From the IMG/VR virus record IMGVR_UViG_3300031857_000258, positions 1 through 53,428 of that record: a stretch of 53,428 nt of DNA; one strand, 5' to 3'. The stretch's first letter is position 1. Each line of letters opens with the position of its first letter. This document shows, piece by piece, positions 43,654 through 53,428 of this stretch. Position numbers and translations under genes: made by a program. A model generated the notes under the pieces. It ran no database searches, was not told where the DNA came from, and was given only the letters and a program-made list of their open reading frames with translations. The stretch is from a virus.

Positions 43654-46600
43654 TTATGCTTGTGCTTCTGTCCAAGAGATACGTGATTGAATGTTTCGTG
43701 CGTTCGTATTTAAACTTGTTACAACAATTGTCACCACATCAGGACCATCTGGGAATACTTGTGTTCCTGTGCTGTTATTTGTGCCGCCACCGTTAACAGA
43801 GTTACCGAGGTCACGAACAAGGTTCAAATCTTGTTGTGTAGCAGAATAAATTGTACCGCCACCATCGTTATTAACGAAGAATGCGTAAATCAAGTCACCA
43901 CCACGAACGTTACGCCCCGCTGTATGATAACATACTTGCGAAAGGCTTGGAGCACCAGCAGTTTGCCATGTGTCACCAGAATCTACAATACCATTCAAGA
44001 TCAATTTAACCAAGAAAATACCATTTGTTAAAATATCCAATTGACGAAGTGTCAACTGCATTGTATTGAGAACTTCACGTTGGCCAAGAACACCTGGAAT
44101 ACCAGAATCAACTGAAGGTGCGAGTCTAATTGAAAGAACTGCGTTCGTTGCACCTGCACCAATATTAATTGATGAGGTTGACGGTGTAGAGAACACGAAT
44201 GATTTATCGTCATCGTAACGACCGTCCATAATAACAGAAGAACCCCAGTGTGATATGGCTGGTACAAACTGTGGTCTTGCAAGGGAAACCGCAATTGGTG
44301 CAGTAGCAGAATAGGTGTGTCCAGTTGCTGTTACACCCATTGGATCAACAATCAAGGTTAAGCCACTACCTGCGGCTGTGGCCGCACGGCTCATTTGAAT
44401 ACTGTTTGGAGTGCCTGCTGTAATAGAAATAATAAATGTTCCTGTTGAAATTCCCGTACCTGTAATTCTTTGACCAACTTGAAGACCTGTTGTTGGTGAT
44501 GTTGTTGTCATGGTTGTTGAACCACCAACAGTCACACAACCAGTAAGTGCAGTATTACCTGTTCCACCACGTGTTAAACCTGTAAATGTACCGGCAGTTT
44601 TACCTGTGTAGTTGATGTATTCCATATTTGCTGGATTTTTAATTAATAGTGAACCCGCAGAAGGAAAGTTTGCTGTGTTTGCAACAGAAATACTTGTATC
44701 ACCGGAAGAAATTGAACCGGTGATTAATGTTTCTGGTACATATGTGTTAACTTCATAACGTGCTGGAAGGTTACCTGAACGTAGATATGCTTCTGTCAAC
44801 TGATTGTTATGAATAAATCTGTGGCAATAAATGACTTGACCTGATTGATCTTTGAAACCGAATCGGATTGCACCTGCACCATACCAAGAATAGTCCATAT
44901 AGAACATCTGAATTCTGGACAAGTCGATGTTGTAACCTGAAGGTCCTGTTCCGTCCATACGGTCCAAGTTCCATGCAGTTTGTGCAATTCTAGTATCAAT
45001 AATTTCTGAAATAACTGCTGTCGCTTTACCTGATAATGTTACACCACGGTATGGTGGAGAAATTTGCATGGATGTGTCTGATGCAATTGACATAATTTTG
45101 TAACACATACCACGAATAGAAATGAACTGGCCGGGGAAACATTGTTTGCTAAACAATGTTGTTACACCGTTTACAGTTGCACCAGTTACAGTTGATGATC
45201 CGTTGGTTACGTTTACATAACCAGATAGTTGTGTTGTTGAACTTCTACGAACGGCCCACAGAGTTTGTCCATCATATTCAAAGAACATACCGTTAGTCGC
45301 AGTAAACATACCAATACGTGCTGATGCACCATACCAGTTTGTGACACTCAGTAATGAATTTCCGGATGCTGGTGTTGCAGATGGTGTTGAAAGTGCTGTG
45401 TAAGTGAATGTATAATTTGTTGGTGTATCAACAACAGTAAAGTTTCCGTTATACGCAGTTTCAGTACAACCAGCAATTGTTATACCGACACCTGGAAACA
45501 AAAAGTGTGCAACTTTTGTTGTAACAGTTACTGTTGTGCCTGAAGAAGAAATTTGGTCAACAATAATATTTGGACGAAGAATCGTACCTGTTGACCATTG
45601 AATGCCCTTACCAGATTGATAACGGAAGTAACGGCGAGTCTGACGAACAATAGCATTGTCTTGAGCGCCAGTACCCATAGATAATGCTGTACCACCATCA
45701 AAAGGTCTGTGTGCGGCTACACCGTATGGTTCAGCATAAACTCCACCGCCAGCACCAACAGCAATCGAACCTGTGGGTGCGCTTGTAACACGAACTTTAA
45801 ATGAAGTTGATGACGTTACAGTAACAACAGTCCAGTTACCATTAGGTGCATTTGTTGATGCTGTTAAGCCGTAGCAATAGATGGAAGAACCAACACTCAA
45901 TCCGTGTGGTTCGTTTGTTGTGAATGTTACTAATGTACCTGAGTTAGTAATTGTTGAAATTGAAAAGGCGGCACCAGTATAGAAACCACCAGAAAATACT
46001 TGTGTGGAAACAGAATTGAAAATAGATTCTGTTACGTTTGCACTCGATGATCCAGAATAAACAACGTTAGCACCTGATCTAGAATCTGCAATAAACAATC
46101 CATTGAAGTCATCGTTGTATGTGTCTTGCAACTGAATTGGTGTGCCCGCTTCTGGTACTTGAGTTGGTGTAATAAAATAACCTGCACCAGAAATTGCTAC
46201 GTTAGCTGATGCTTGAAGTTGTAGTGAAGTGTTATTTGCAACTGTAGAAACAATACCAACAAACACATTGGATGCATTATAAATTGCATAACCCGGAACA
46301 ATTTGAGTAGTAAATGACGAACTTAATCCTGTTAATGTTGCACCAGATGTGGTTACTATTCCGGATCCTGTTGCTTGTGTGAAGGTTATCGTTGCATTCT
46401 TGGAGCCAGAAGTTGTTATAATATCTGTAACTGTTAGTGGCTGTTGCAGGTTTGGATAGTACGTTGAACGGTTTGATAAGTAATTAACTGTTTCCCATTT
46501 CGTAGGCTGTAGACCATATTCAAAGTCGGTATCAATTAGAGACTGTGGTAAAGATGTACGGAGTTTACTTACAGGATCCATCAACGTTTCTGATGGCATA

Positions 46601-46893
46601 ATTGACTGGTCAACTTCATCAACAAGAATTGAAATCTTGTCGGCTGAAGACATAGCCGCAGTGTTGTATGCAAGAACAATCGTGGTCTGTGTTGCACTTG
46701 GAGAACCAGGAGTAACCGTAGCGGTCAGAACCGGGTCTGAAAAGTTGTAAATAACTTTATTACCAGCGGTTACGTTAGTAATCAGAACAAGTCTCTCCGC
46801 AGGGTAGTAATGCGGAATAATGATTGTTTTAGTTGCAGGATTAAAAGAATAGTTTGGGTTGGTACTATTCTCTAAAATTACTCTACGTGCCAT
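43654..46893 (-). CDS. Large virion structural protein, cyanophage-type
   Basis: 1079 aa. MARRVILENSTNPNYSFNPA, DPVSKLRTSLPQSLIDTDFE followed by YGLQPTKWETVNYLSN is a conserved opening of a large structural protein found near the fibre genes of cyanophage-type T4 relatives. The rest is beta-rich with repeated Ser/Thr/Gly strands and a QSGKGIQWSTGTILRPN segment, also family-typical. It may be a baseplate-linked fibre anchor or a long side fibre; it has no enzymatic motif I can see. GGAG lies 8 nt before the ATG. Confidence 0.72.
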   Translation of the reverse strand: MARRVILENSTNPNYSFNPATKTIIIPHYYPAERLVLITNVTAGNKVIYNFSDPVLTATVTPGSPSATQTTIVLAYNTAAMSSADKISILVDEVDQSIMPSETLMDPVSKLRTSLPQSLIDTDFEYGLQPTKWETVNYLSNRSTYYPNLQQPLTVTDIITTSGSKNATITFTQATGSGIVTTSGATLTGLSSSFTTQIVPGYAIYNASNVFVGIVSTVANNTSLQLQASANVAISGAGYFITPTQVPEAGTPIQLQDTYNDDFNGLFIADSRSGANVVYSGSSSANVTESIFNSVSTQVFSGGFYTGAAFSISTITNSGTLVTFTTNEPHGLSVGSSIYCYGLTASTNAPNGNWTVVTVTSSTSFKVRVTSAPTGSIAVGAGGGVYAEPYGVAAHRPFDGGTALSMGTGAQDNAIVRQTRRYFRYQSGKGIQWSTGTILRPNIIVDQISSSGTTVTVTTKVAHFLFPGVGITIAGCTETAYNGNFTVVDTPTNYTFTYTALSTPSATPASGNSLLSVTNWYGASARIGMFTATNGMFFEYDGQTLWAVRRSSTTQLSGYVNVTNGSSTVTGATVNGVTTLFSKQCFPGQFISIRGMCYKIMSIASDTSMQISPPYRGVTLSGKATAVISEIIDTRIAQTAWNLDRMDGTGPSGYNIDLSRIQMFYMDYSWYGAGAIRFGFKDQSGQVIYCHRFIHNNQLTEAYLRSGNLPARYEVNTYVPETLITGSISSGDTSISVANTANFPSAGSLLIKNPANMEYINYTGKTAGTFTGLTRGGTGNTALTGCVTVGGSTTMTTTSPTTGLQVGQRITGTGISTGTFIISITAGTPNSIQMSRAATAAGSGLTLIVDPMGVTATGHTYSATAPIAVSLARPQFVPAISHWGSSVIMDGRYDDDKSFVFSTPSTSSINIGAGATNAVLSIRLAPSVDSGIPGVLGQREVLNTMQLTLRQLDILTNGIFLVKLILNGIVDSGDTWQTAGAPSLSQVCYHTAGRNVRGGDLIYAFFVNNDGGGTIYSATQQDLNLVRDLGNSVNGGGTNNSTGTQVFPDGPDVVTIVVTSLNTNARNIQSRISWTEAQA

Positions 46894-46910
46894 GTTTTAA
46901 ACTCCATTTA

Positions 46911-49900
46911 TTAATAACCAGTCATAATTGCTATTGGACTGAAAGGGTATTTCTTTGTTTGTGCCGCTGTTATCTGATTTGGTGCCAGAACTCTAATCGT
47001 GCAATCCATGTTGGTCTGTGGTGCAGAAGAAAATGATACTTGAGAAACATTTCCTGTGTTTGCTACGCTGTAACCTTTTGTGAATGCTAGGAAACCGGAA
47101 CCAAAAACTATATCATATGTATTTATGAATGGAGGAATCGACATACCTCCCAATTGAACCAGAATCTGTTCAGAAGCCAAAATATTTACTACATTTGCTT
47201 CTGCATAGAGGTCGAATGTTCTTGTAATACCATCAAAATATGCTGAAATATCATCAATTACTGTGATGTTTGTTGTTGCAGTATTTGCAACCGCATACGC
47301 CGCATTTGCTGTTGCATAACCAGCATTGGCGGTGGCATAACCAGCATTTGAGGTTGCGTATCCGGCATTAGCAGTTGCGTAAGCCGCATTTGCCATGTTG
47401 GAGATACCAAAACCCAAACGACCACCAATTGGAAGACCGATCTGTTTATATGTCGGCGCTGCCGCATATGTTGACCAGTCTTGGAAAGTATTCTCTGTCG
47501 ATACCATAATACCATCGGTATTACCGTTCGAAGAAATAACCCATTGTCCACCAGAAACACCAAATTCATTCCAGCGAATGTACGTATTAGTTTGATTACC
47601 ACGATTGATAACCAACTGGTTGTTTGATGTTGGTGTAATTGCTGTTGTCAGACCAGCACTCATCGTAATAACGTTTGTCTGAACGTCTAAGTTAGCTGAT
47701 GAAATTGCGGCAAATGAACCCTGAACTTGCAGATTACCAGTGATGATTACGTTACCGGTAATGAAACCTTCACCATTAACGTCAAGTGTATAACGAGGAT
47801 CACTTCTGTTAACACCAAGTCTTGCACGTGGTGCATCATAGAGCATAACACCAGTGTTACCTGTTGCTATACCAGCAATCAAATTGCCGTTTGCGGTTAC
47901 TGTTCCGGCGTATAAGTTTGCGGTTGCACCGGTGAGGTACAAAGGACCAGTCATTGTGTCGCCAGTTTTGGATACTTTGAGTGCCGCATTGCCTGTGATT
48001 TCACCACGGAGAGTTGCTACATTTGTAGAAACAATACTGTTTGTGTATAGGTTTGTCGATACAGCGTTAGCCGAAATTCTTGTATTGATTACGTTAGCAG
48101 TTAGGTTTGCAACGTTTGTTGTAATGTAAGCATCTGTATTCAAACGAAGTGTTGTTGCGTTTGTTGTAACCGAACCGTTCAGGGTGGCAACGTTGTTCGT
48201 AACTTCACCACGAATTGTGGACAAGTTAGCGGCAATCATAGTAACAGCCAATGAGTTTGCACCGGCAGCATTAGCCGTTATTTCACCACGAAGTGTTGCT
48301 ACATTAGCGGATATATTGGTATTAATTACGGAGTTAGCCGATACTGCATTGGCTGTGATCTCACCACGAAGTGTTGCTACATTAGCGGATATATTGGTAT
48401 TAATTACGGAGTTAGCCGATACTGCATTGGCTGTAATCTCGCCACGCAAGGTCGCCACATTAGCAGAAATGTTGGTATTAATTACGGAGTTGGCTGATGC
48501 CGCATTAGCAGTAATAGAACCGTTGATTGTCGATACATTAGAACTAATAGAACCATTAATCGTAGCAACGTTAGCAGAGATATTAGCATCTGTATATTGA
48601 TTTGCGGCCGTGTTGTTTGCTGTAATCTCTCCACGGAGAGTGGCAACGTTGGCTGATATTTCACCACGAAGTGTTGTAGTATTAGCGTCAATCGAACCAT
48701 TAATTGTTGCTACATTCGATGTGATTGAGCTATTTAATGTAGATACGTTACCTGATATTTCACCACGGAGAGTAGCAACATTTGCGGAGATGTTGGTATT
48801 GATAACTGAGTTAGCCGATATAGCATTGGCAGTAATCTCTCCACGGAGAGTTGCTACGTTGGATGTTATTGAGCCATTTAACGTGGAAACATTAGATGTA
48901 ATCGAACCGTTTATTGTGGCTACGTTAGCCGATATATTAGTATTGATTACAGAGTTTGCTGATATCGCATTGGCTGTAATCTCTCCACGCAAGGTAGTCA
49001 CGTTAGCAGATATATTGGTATCAATAACAGAATTAGCCGATACTGCATTAGCCGTAATCTCACCACGTAGAGTAGCTACGTTGGCCGATATATTGGTATT
49101 GATTACAGAGTTGGCACTTATCGCATTCGCTGTAATAGAGCCATTGATTGTTGATACGTTACCTGAAATTTCACCACGTAGTGTTGCTACGTTAGCCGTT
49201 ATTTTTTGATCCATTGCAAGATTTGCAGACAAAGATTGCGTTGCAATGGATGTATTAATTGTTGTTACATTGGATGAAATTTCACCACGGAGTATGTCAA
49301 CGTTTGCAGAAATTGCAGAATTTACATATGTGTTTGTTGAAGTTGCATTCGATGCAATCTCACCACGTAACGTGGCTACGTTAGCTGAAATATTTGTGTT
49401 AATAACCGAGTTAGCCGATACAGCATTGGCTGTAATCTCACCACGGAGAGTGGCAACGTTGGATGTTATTGAACCATTTAATGTTGCTACGTTAGCTGAA
49501 ATGTTTGTGTTAATAACCGAGTTAGCCGATATAGCATTGGCAGTAATCTCTCCACGGAGAGTTGCTACGTTAGCCGATATATTGGTATTGATAACCGAGT
49601 TAGCCGAAACCGCATTCGCTGTAATCTCTCCACGTAAGGTGGCTACGTTAGCCGATATATTGGTATTGATAACCGAGTTGGCAGAAGCGGCATTAGAGGT
49701 GATTTCACCACGTAACGTGGCTACGTTAGCCGATATATTAGTATTGATTACAGAGTTGGCTGATACCGCATTAGCGGTGATTTCACCTCTTAGTGTTGCT
49801 ACGTTGGCGGAGATGTTTGTGTCAATTACCGAGTTGGCAGATACTGCATTAGCCGTTATTGAACCATTTAATGTGGCAACGTTTGCTGTAATCTCACCAC

Positions 49901-51707
49901 GTAAGGTGGCAACATTTGAAGAAATGTTTGTATCGATTACTGAATTGGCTGACACAGCATTAGCGGTGATTTCACCCCTCAAGGTGGCCACATTTGCGGA
50001 GATGTTGGTATTAATTACCGAGTTAGCACTTGCGGCGTTAGCTGTAATCTCTCCACGGAGAGTAGCAACGTTGGCACTAATATTAGTATCAATAACTGAG
50101 TTAGCCGATATAGCATTGGCAGTAATCTCACCACGAAGTGTGGCTACGTTGGCACTAATATTGGTATTGATTACAGAGTTGGCTGATACCGCATTAGCAG
50201 TAATCTCACCACGAAGTGTGGCTACGTTGGCACTAATATTGGTATTGATTACAGAGTTGGCTGATACCGCATTAGCAGTTATTTCTCCACGTAAGGTGGC
50301 AACGTTCGCAGAAATGTTAGTATCAATAACTGAGTTAGCTGATACCGCATTAGCAGTTATTTCTCCACGAAGTGTGGCTACATTTGAACTAATGTAAGAA
50401 TTGGTGTTTAGTATTGAACTATTTGCTGTATTATATGCACCATTGGCATGAACGTATGAAGAATTTGCTTGAGCAAAAGCCGCATTCGCTTGATTATAAC
50501 CAGTATTCGATGTATTATATGCACTATTAGCGTGAGCGTATGAAGAATTTGCAGTTGTGTATCCAGCATTAGCCGTGGCATATGCTGAATTAGAATTTTG
50601 ATATGCGGCATTTGCAATAGTTGATACAGTTGATACCGTATTTGAGATTGCATTAGTTATTTCAGTTGTAAAGGCTGTAATTTGTACTGTTGAGTCTGGA
50701 AATGTTAATGTTCCATCTTTTGTGAAATTCCATTGTGAGAAGATTCCACCACCAACATTTGCTTGTATTATAACATCTGTATTTGCATATACTGTTGATA
50801 CACCGAATGCTGCCGCAATAAAACCAGAAGCATCATTAAGAACATTTGCTGTAATTGCTATTTCATCCGTTGGTAAATTCAATATTCCGCCACCACCAGC
50901 AAATTTTAAATCTCCGGTCATTGTGTCGCCAGATTTACTTACTTTGGTGTTTGCTGTTGAATAAGCCGCATTAGCCGTTGCATAACCAGCATTAGCCGTT
51001 GCATAAGCCGCATTGGCGCTGGCATAACCAGCGTTAGCAGTAGCATACCCAGCATTAGCCGTTGCATAAGCCGCATTAGCCTGATTAAAAGCCGGTTGAA
51101 TTTGTGGTGTTACATTGTTGGCAGCCGCATAAGCGGCATTAGCCGTTGCATAAGCCGCATTAGCCTGATTAAAAGCCGGTTGAATTTGTGGTGTTACATT
51201 GTTGGCAGCCGCATAAGCGGCATTAGCCGTTGCATATGCACCGTTCGCATAACTACCTATCGCAATCTTTTCAAAACCTGTGCCAGTATTTGTCAACAGC
51301 CATGACTTATCAACTTCAGACCACATAAGTAATGTGTTTGGTTGATTACCCCTGGCAACTTCGATACCAGCATTTGCAATTGGAGTTCCATATGCATTCG
51401 CATTCAACGTAATAATATTATCGTTGATTAAAAGTATCTGTGTATTTGTATAAACAGTGTTACCATTAACAATAAAATCACCATTAATGGTTACATTGCC
51501 ACCAATTGTACCACCAGAAGAATTGAATTTTAAATTTGCTGTATTAAATGCGGCATTTGCATGTAATGAAACGGTGTTTATTTGAGAATAAACTGGACCC
51601 AATTCTTCACCAGCGGGAATATATTGTATATTCCTAACTTTTGTTGGGTTTTGTTGGCCACTTGATACTCTCACTGAGCCAATAGTTACTGTGTTACCTG
51701 TTGCCAT
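46911..51707 (-). CDS. Giant repetitive fibre-like structural protein
   Basis: 1598 aa, nearly one-tenth of the window. The N-terminal 170 residues (GELGPVYSQINTVSLH-like, then NDNIITLNANAYGTPIANAG and IEVARGNQPNTLLMWSEVDK) form a domain found in cyanophage structural proteins; a second copy of it (about 1385-1440, ITPTSNNQLVINRGNQTNTY) lies near the C-terminus. Between them are AxxANAAYAxAN repeats and about two dozen copies of a 26-residue unit, NTNISANVATLRGEITANAV plus SANSVI. The unit has a regular small-residue and Ile/Val/Leu pattern that suits a long trimeric coiled coil or beta-helical stalk. Probably a long tail or head fibre. The start is 1 nt after the preceding gene stop. Confidence 0.8.
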   Translation of the reverse strand: MATGNTVTIGSVRVSSGQQNPTKVRNIQYIPAGEELGPVYSQINTVSLHANAAFNTANLKFNSSGGTIGGNVTINGDFIVNGNTVYTNTQILLINDNIITLNANAYGTPIANAGIEVARGNQPNTLLMWSEVDKSWLLTNTGTGFEKIAIGSYANGAYATANAAYAAANNVTPQIQPAFNQANAAYATANAAYAAANNVTPQIQPAFNQANAAYATANAGYATANAGYASANAAYATANAGYATANAAYSTANTKVSKSGDTMTGDLKFAGGGGILNLPTDEIAITANVLNDASGFIAAAFGVSTVYANTDVIIQANVGGGIFSQWNFTKDGTLTFPDSTVQITAFTTEITNAISNTVSTVSTIANAAYQNSNSAYATANAGYTTANSSYAHANSAYNTSNTGYNQANAAFAQANSSYVHANGAYNTANSSILNTNSYISSNVATLRGEITANAVSANSVIDTNISANVATLRGEITANAVSANSVINTNISANVATLRGEITANAVSANSVINTNISANVATLRGEITANAISANSVIDTNISANVATLRGEITANAASANSVINTNISANVATLRGEITANAVSANSVIDTNISSNVATLRGEITANVATLNGSITANAVSANSVIDTNISANVATLRGEITANAVSANSVINTNISANVATLRGEITSNAASANSVINTNISANVATLRGEITANAVSANSVINTNISANVATLRGEITANAISANSVINTNISANVATLNGSITSNVATLRGEITANAVSANSVINTNISANVATLRGEIASNATSTNTYVNSAISANVDILRGEISSNVTTINTSIATQSLSANLAMDQKITANVATLRGEISGNVSTINGSITANAISANSVINTNISANVATLRGEITANAVSANSVIDTNISANVTTLRGEITANAISANSVINTNISANVATINGSITSNVSTLNGSITSNVATLRGEITANAISANSVINTNISANVATLRGEISGNVSTLNSSITSNVATINGSIDANTTTLRGEISANVATLRGEITANNTAANQYTDANISANVATINGSISSNVSTINGSITANAASANSVINTNISANVATLRGEITANAVSANSVINTNISANVATLRGEITANAVSANSVINTNISANVATLRGEITANAAGANSLAVTMIAANLSTIRGEVTNNVATLNGSVTTNATTLRLNTDAYITTNVANLTANVINTRISANAVSTNLYTNSIVSTNVATLRGEITGNAALKVSKTGDTMTGPLYLTGATANLYAGTVTANGNLIAGIATGNTGVMLYDAPRARLGVNRSDPRYTLDVNGEGFITGNVIITGNLQVQGSFAAISSANLDVQTNVITMSAGLTTAITPTSNNQLVINRGNQTNTYIRWNEFGVSGGQWVISSNGNTDGIMVSTENTFQDWSTYAAAPTYKQIGLPIGGRLGFGISNMANAAYATANAGYATSNAGYATANAGYATANAAYAVANTATTNITVIDDISAYFDGITRTFDLYAEANVVNILASEQILVQLGGMSIPPFINTYDIVFGSGFLAFTKGYSVANTGNVSQVSFSSAPQTNMDCTIRVLAPNQITAAQTKKYPFSPIAIMTGY

Positions 51708-52061
51708 TTATAACATGCCCGCTGTTTTTGTTACCTGTGGTGAAACATTAACAATTCCCTCCAAAACTCTCACTCTATTGCTTCCTCCAGCAGATGTAAT
51801 ATACACATCATAAACATATCTTCCGGCGTAAATGTTTGCTGTATTTGCCGAGGTCATACTCATTGTTATTGTTCCATTAGCACCACCTGTTGTGATTGAA
51901 AATGTTGCCGATGCATTGGATGAATAATATGATTTTCTCATTTGAGAAGTTGATGTATAGCCTACGAGATTCATGGGCTCACCACTCACATCATCAAGTG
52001 TGATTGTCGTGTTAAAGTCTGCACCTTGTTCTAAAAATAGTTCTGAATAACCTGCTGGCAT
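51708..52061 (-). CDS. Small structural protein, 117 aa
   Basis: Begins MPAGYSELFLEQGADFNTTI, then TLDDVSGEPMNLVGYTSTSQ and ends NRVRVLEGIVNVSPQVTKTA. The strand pattern resembles the BppU-like or Ig-like N-terminal domains that phages use to bridge baseplate and fibres. In cyanophage-type genomes a protein of this type precedes fibre genes. A late box AATAAATA lies at 52084-52091; AAAGGA is 8-9 nt before the ATG. Confidence 0.6.
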   Translation of the reverse strand: MPAGYSELFLEQGADFNTTITLDDVSGEPMNLVGYTSTSQMRKSYYSSNASATFSITTGGANGTITMSMTSANTANIYAGRYVYDVYITSAGGSNRVRVLEGIVNVSPQVTKTAGML

Positions 52062-52083
52062 ATTGTTAGTTCCTTTAATGGTA

Positions 52084-52091
52084 TATTTATT
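52084..52091 (-). promoter_or_regulatory. Late promoter AATAAATA (fibre operon)
   Basis: Late box 23 nt upstream of the 117-aa gene, after the hairpin at 52106-52139. It would serve the 117-aa, 1598-aa and 1079-aa genes. Confidence 0.65.
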
Positions 52092-52105
52092 TGTTATTGG
52101 AACTT

Positions 52106-52139
52106 AATAACAGGACCAATACAACCTGGTCCCGTTATT
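52106..52139 (-). terminator. Terminator-like hairpin after the second collagen-like fibre gene
   Basis: Stem AATAAC-GGACCA / TGGTCC-GTTATT (12 bp, one mismatch, 8-nt loop) at the fibre stop codon. The sequence after it is not a clear T-run, so terminator strength is uncertain. Confidence 0.55.
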
Positions 52140-53428
52140 TACGGCAGTTTCTTCTTCAACTCTTTGATTTCTTCCGAAAGTTCTTTTACGGCTTCAATCA
52201 AAATTGCAGTGATTTGTGAGTAACGAACGGCTTTAGAAGTTTCATCATTTTCAATATTCTTGGTTTCATAAACAAGTTCTGGAGCAACCTTCTCAAGTTC
52301 TTGAGCAATAACACCAATCATTTTATCGGTTTTACCGATGTAGTTGAAAGTATAACCGTTCAGGGACTCAATCATCTCTAATCCATTAGGAATACGAACT
52401 ATATTTTCTTTGAGTTTGATATCGGATGGTGAACCGTATGCAGTAACATCCGCTACTGAAATAATTCCGTTTGCGTTTATTTGAGCCCAATTTGTACCAG
52501 TATGTGACGAAAATGTTACACCTTCATTAGATGAAGTTGCAATATTTGAGGGCACGGTGCTGTCGACCGCCGGAGTGAAAACAAATGTAGCATAATCACC
52601 ATACAAAGTCACAAGGCCGCCGCCGTTGAGTATTTCACCGGAAATAAACCCACCAACTGTTTTTAAATCGCCGGTGTTTGGATTTACTGTCACCGCTCTG
52701 GAACTAGAAAATGCTGTCTGAGCAACACCTAAGTTTTGAACGCCTACAATGTTCAATACTGGACCAGATCCGGTGCTTGTAGAATTAATTACAGTTGATG
52801 GTCCGCCTGGTCCAATAGGTCCAATTGGTCCGATAGGCCCTTGTGGTCCAAGAGGTCCGATGGGTCCAATAGGTCCGATTGGTCCTTGTGGTCCAATAGG
52901 TCCAATAGGTCCGATTGGTCCTTGTGGTCCAATAGGTCCAATTGGTCCAATTGGTCCGATAGGTCCCTGTGGTCCAATAGGTCCGATTGGTCCTTGTGGA
53001 CCGATAGGTCCAATTGGTCCGATAGGTCCGATTGGTCCTTGTGGTCCTGTAGGTCCTGTAGGCCCTCTAGGTCCGATGGGTCCAATAGGTCCGATTGGTC
53101 CCTGTGGTCCAATAGGTCCGATTGGTCCTTGTGGTCCGATTGGTCCAATGGGTCCTTGTGGTCCGATTGGTCCAATGGGTCCTTGTGGTCCAATAGGTCC
53201 GATTGGTCCTTGTGGTCCTGTTGGGCCTATAGGTCCAATAGGTCCAATAGGTCCGATGGGTCCTTGTGGTCCAATAGGACCAATAGGTCCGATTGGTCCA
53301 ATAGGACCTTGAGGTCCGATAACACCTCTTGCAGAGAAGTTAAGCATCAACACATCATTATTGGAAAACACACCAGTTGAAGACTGATAATTTACAGCAA
53401 GAACACCATAACCCGTTGATGTTGCAGA
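52139..53428 (-). CDS. Collagen-like tail fibre with S74 domain (5' end outside window)
   Basis: At least 429 aa. The frame stays open to the right edge, where it reads [20 protein letters not shown], so the GTG at 53371 is not the real start. A Gly-Pro-Ile collagen-like array spans about 170 residues, then a globular [20 protein letters not shown] linker and a S74 chaperone domain: [13 protein letters not shown] has the Ser/Lys dyad, [15 protein letters not shown] follows and a C-terminal coiled coil ends in ELKKKLP. It is paralogous to the 890-aa fibre at 40.5-43.1 kb. Both probably bind the host surface. The repeat DNA is near-identical in many units. Confidence 0.88.
   Translation of the reverse strand, partial: SATSTGYGVLAVNYQSSTGVFSNNDVLMLNFSARGVIGPQGPIGPIGPIGPIGPQGPIGPIGPIGPIGPTGPQGPIGPIGPQGPIGPIGPQGPIGPIGPQGPIGPIGPQGPIGPIGPIGPRGPTGPTGPQGPIGPIGPIGPIGPQGPIGPIGPQGPIGPIGPIGPIGPQGPIGPIGPIGPQGPIGPIGPIGPLGPQGPIGPIGPIGPGGPSTVINSTSTGSGPVLNIVGVQNLGVAQTAFSSSRAVTVNPNTGDLKTVGGFISGEILNGGGLVTLYGDYATFVFTPAVDSTVPSNIATSSNEGVTFSSHTGTNWAQINANGIISVADVTAYGSPSDIKLKENIVRIPNGLEMIESLNGYTFNYIGKTDKMIGVIAQELEKVAPELVYETKNIENDETSKAVRYSQITAILIEAVKELSEEIKELKKKLP

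Noticed and set aside
48184-50397. Plus-strand frames of 138-383 aa opposite the 1598-aa fibre
   Set aside because: Repeat-driven shadows without ribosome sites; all neighbours are minus-strand late genes.
46911-51707. CRISPR-like direct repeats
   Set aside because: The period is a coding 78-bp unit without distinct spacers, and it stays in frame.
52749-53380. Plus-strand Gly-Pro-Ile frame opposite the second fibre
   Set aside because: The collagen-like repeat is nearly symmetric at the codon level; the minus frame has the S74 domain and a late promoter context, the plus frame has neither.
1-53428. Cyanophage host assignment
   Set aside because: Many genes are cyanophage-like, but no photosystem, phosphate-stress or carbon-metabolism marker genes are in the window.

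Overview
The window is part of the genome of a T4-type myovirus (tailed phage, class Caudoviricetes). Read on the minus strand from right to left, it keeps the T4 core order 13-14-15-16-17-18-19-20-(67/68)-21-22-23, then uvsY, uvsW, 55, 47, 46, 1, 45, 44, 62 and regA. Almost everything is on the minus strand. The base composition is AT-rich by eye. Hsp20, peptide deformylase, a gp68-type core protein, an SxN-repeat fibre and GATAAATA-like late promoters resemble the distant T4 relatives that infect marine and freshwater bacteria (the cyanophage/pelagiphage type). No photosystem or other cyanophage-specific gene is visible, so the host is open: an aquatic, probably Gram-negative, bacterium is the safest reading.

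Region 1-5.9 kb is a dense tRNA array. I read 29 tRNA genes there plus tRNA-Arg(UCU) at 9.0 kb, nearly all with an encoded CCA. Together they cover all 20 amino acids. Small genes sit between the tRNAs: a GroES-like co-chaperonin, a YkuK-like RNase H-fold protein, a secreted protein with a GxSxG motif, and several 44-77 aa unknowns. Four sigma70-type promoters cut the array into segments. Several spacers hold structured RNAs that ordinary tRNA annotation does not explain: a four-copy family with a shared 5' motif and a tRNA-like closing stem, a CCA-ended tRNA-like RNA without a D arm, and four spacers whose terminal stems begin exactly at the CCA of the upstream tRNA.

Region 6-11.3 kb holds accessory genes: a glycosyltransferase-like protein, a SprT-like metallopeptidase, dCMP deaminase, an SGNH hydrolase, rubredoxin plus rubrerythrin, a metallophosphoesterase, tiny proteins and Hsp20. 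Region 11.4-25.1 kb is replication, recombination and transcription: RegA, clamp loader gp62/gp44, clamp gp45, a DsbA-like protein, dNMP kinase, a glycosyltransferase, an HTH protein, a DUF4338 (DruA-like) protein, peptide deformylase, gp46/gp47 with a 2OG-Fe(II) oxygenase between them, a cytidylyltransferase, late sigma factor gp55, UvsW and UvsY. Region 25.1-40.5 kb is head, DNA packaging and tail-tube/neck morphogenesis. Region 40.5-53.4 kb encodes large adhesion and structural proteins: two collagen-like (Gly-Pro-Ile) fibres with C-terminal S74 chaperone domains, a 1079-aa structural protein and a 1598-aa protein built from a 26-residue repeat. The last fibre gene runs off the right edge.

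The layout suggests sigma70-driven early/middle expression of the tRNAs and accessory genes, and gp55-dependent late transcription of the morphogenesis genes from TATAAATA-type boxes.
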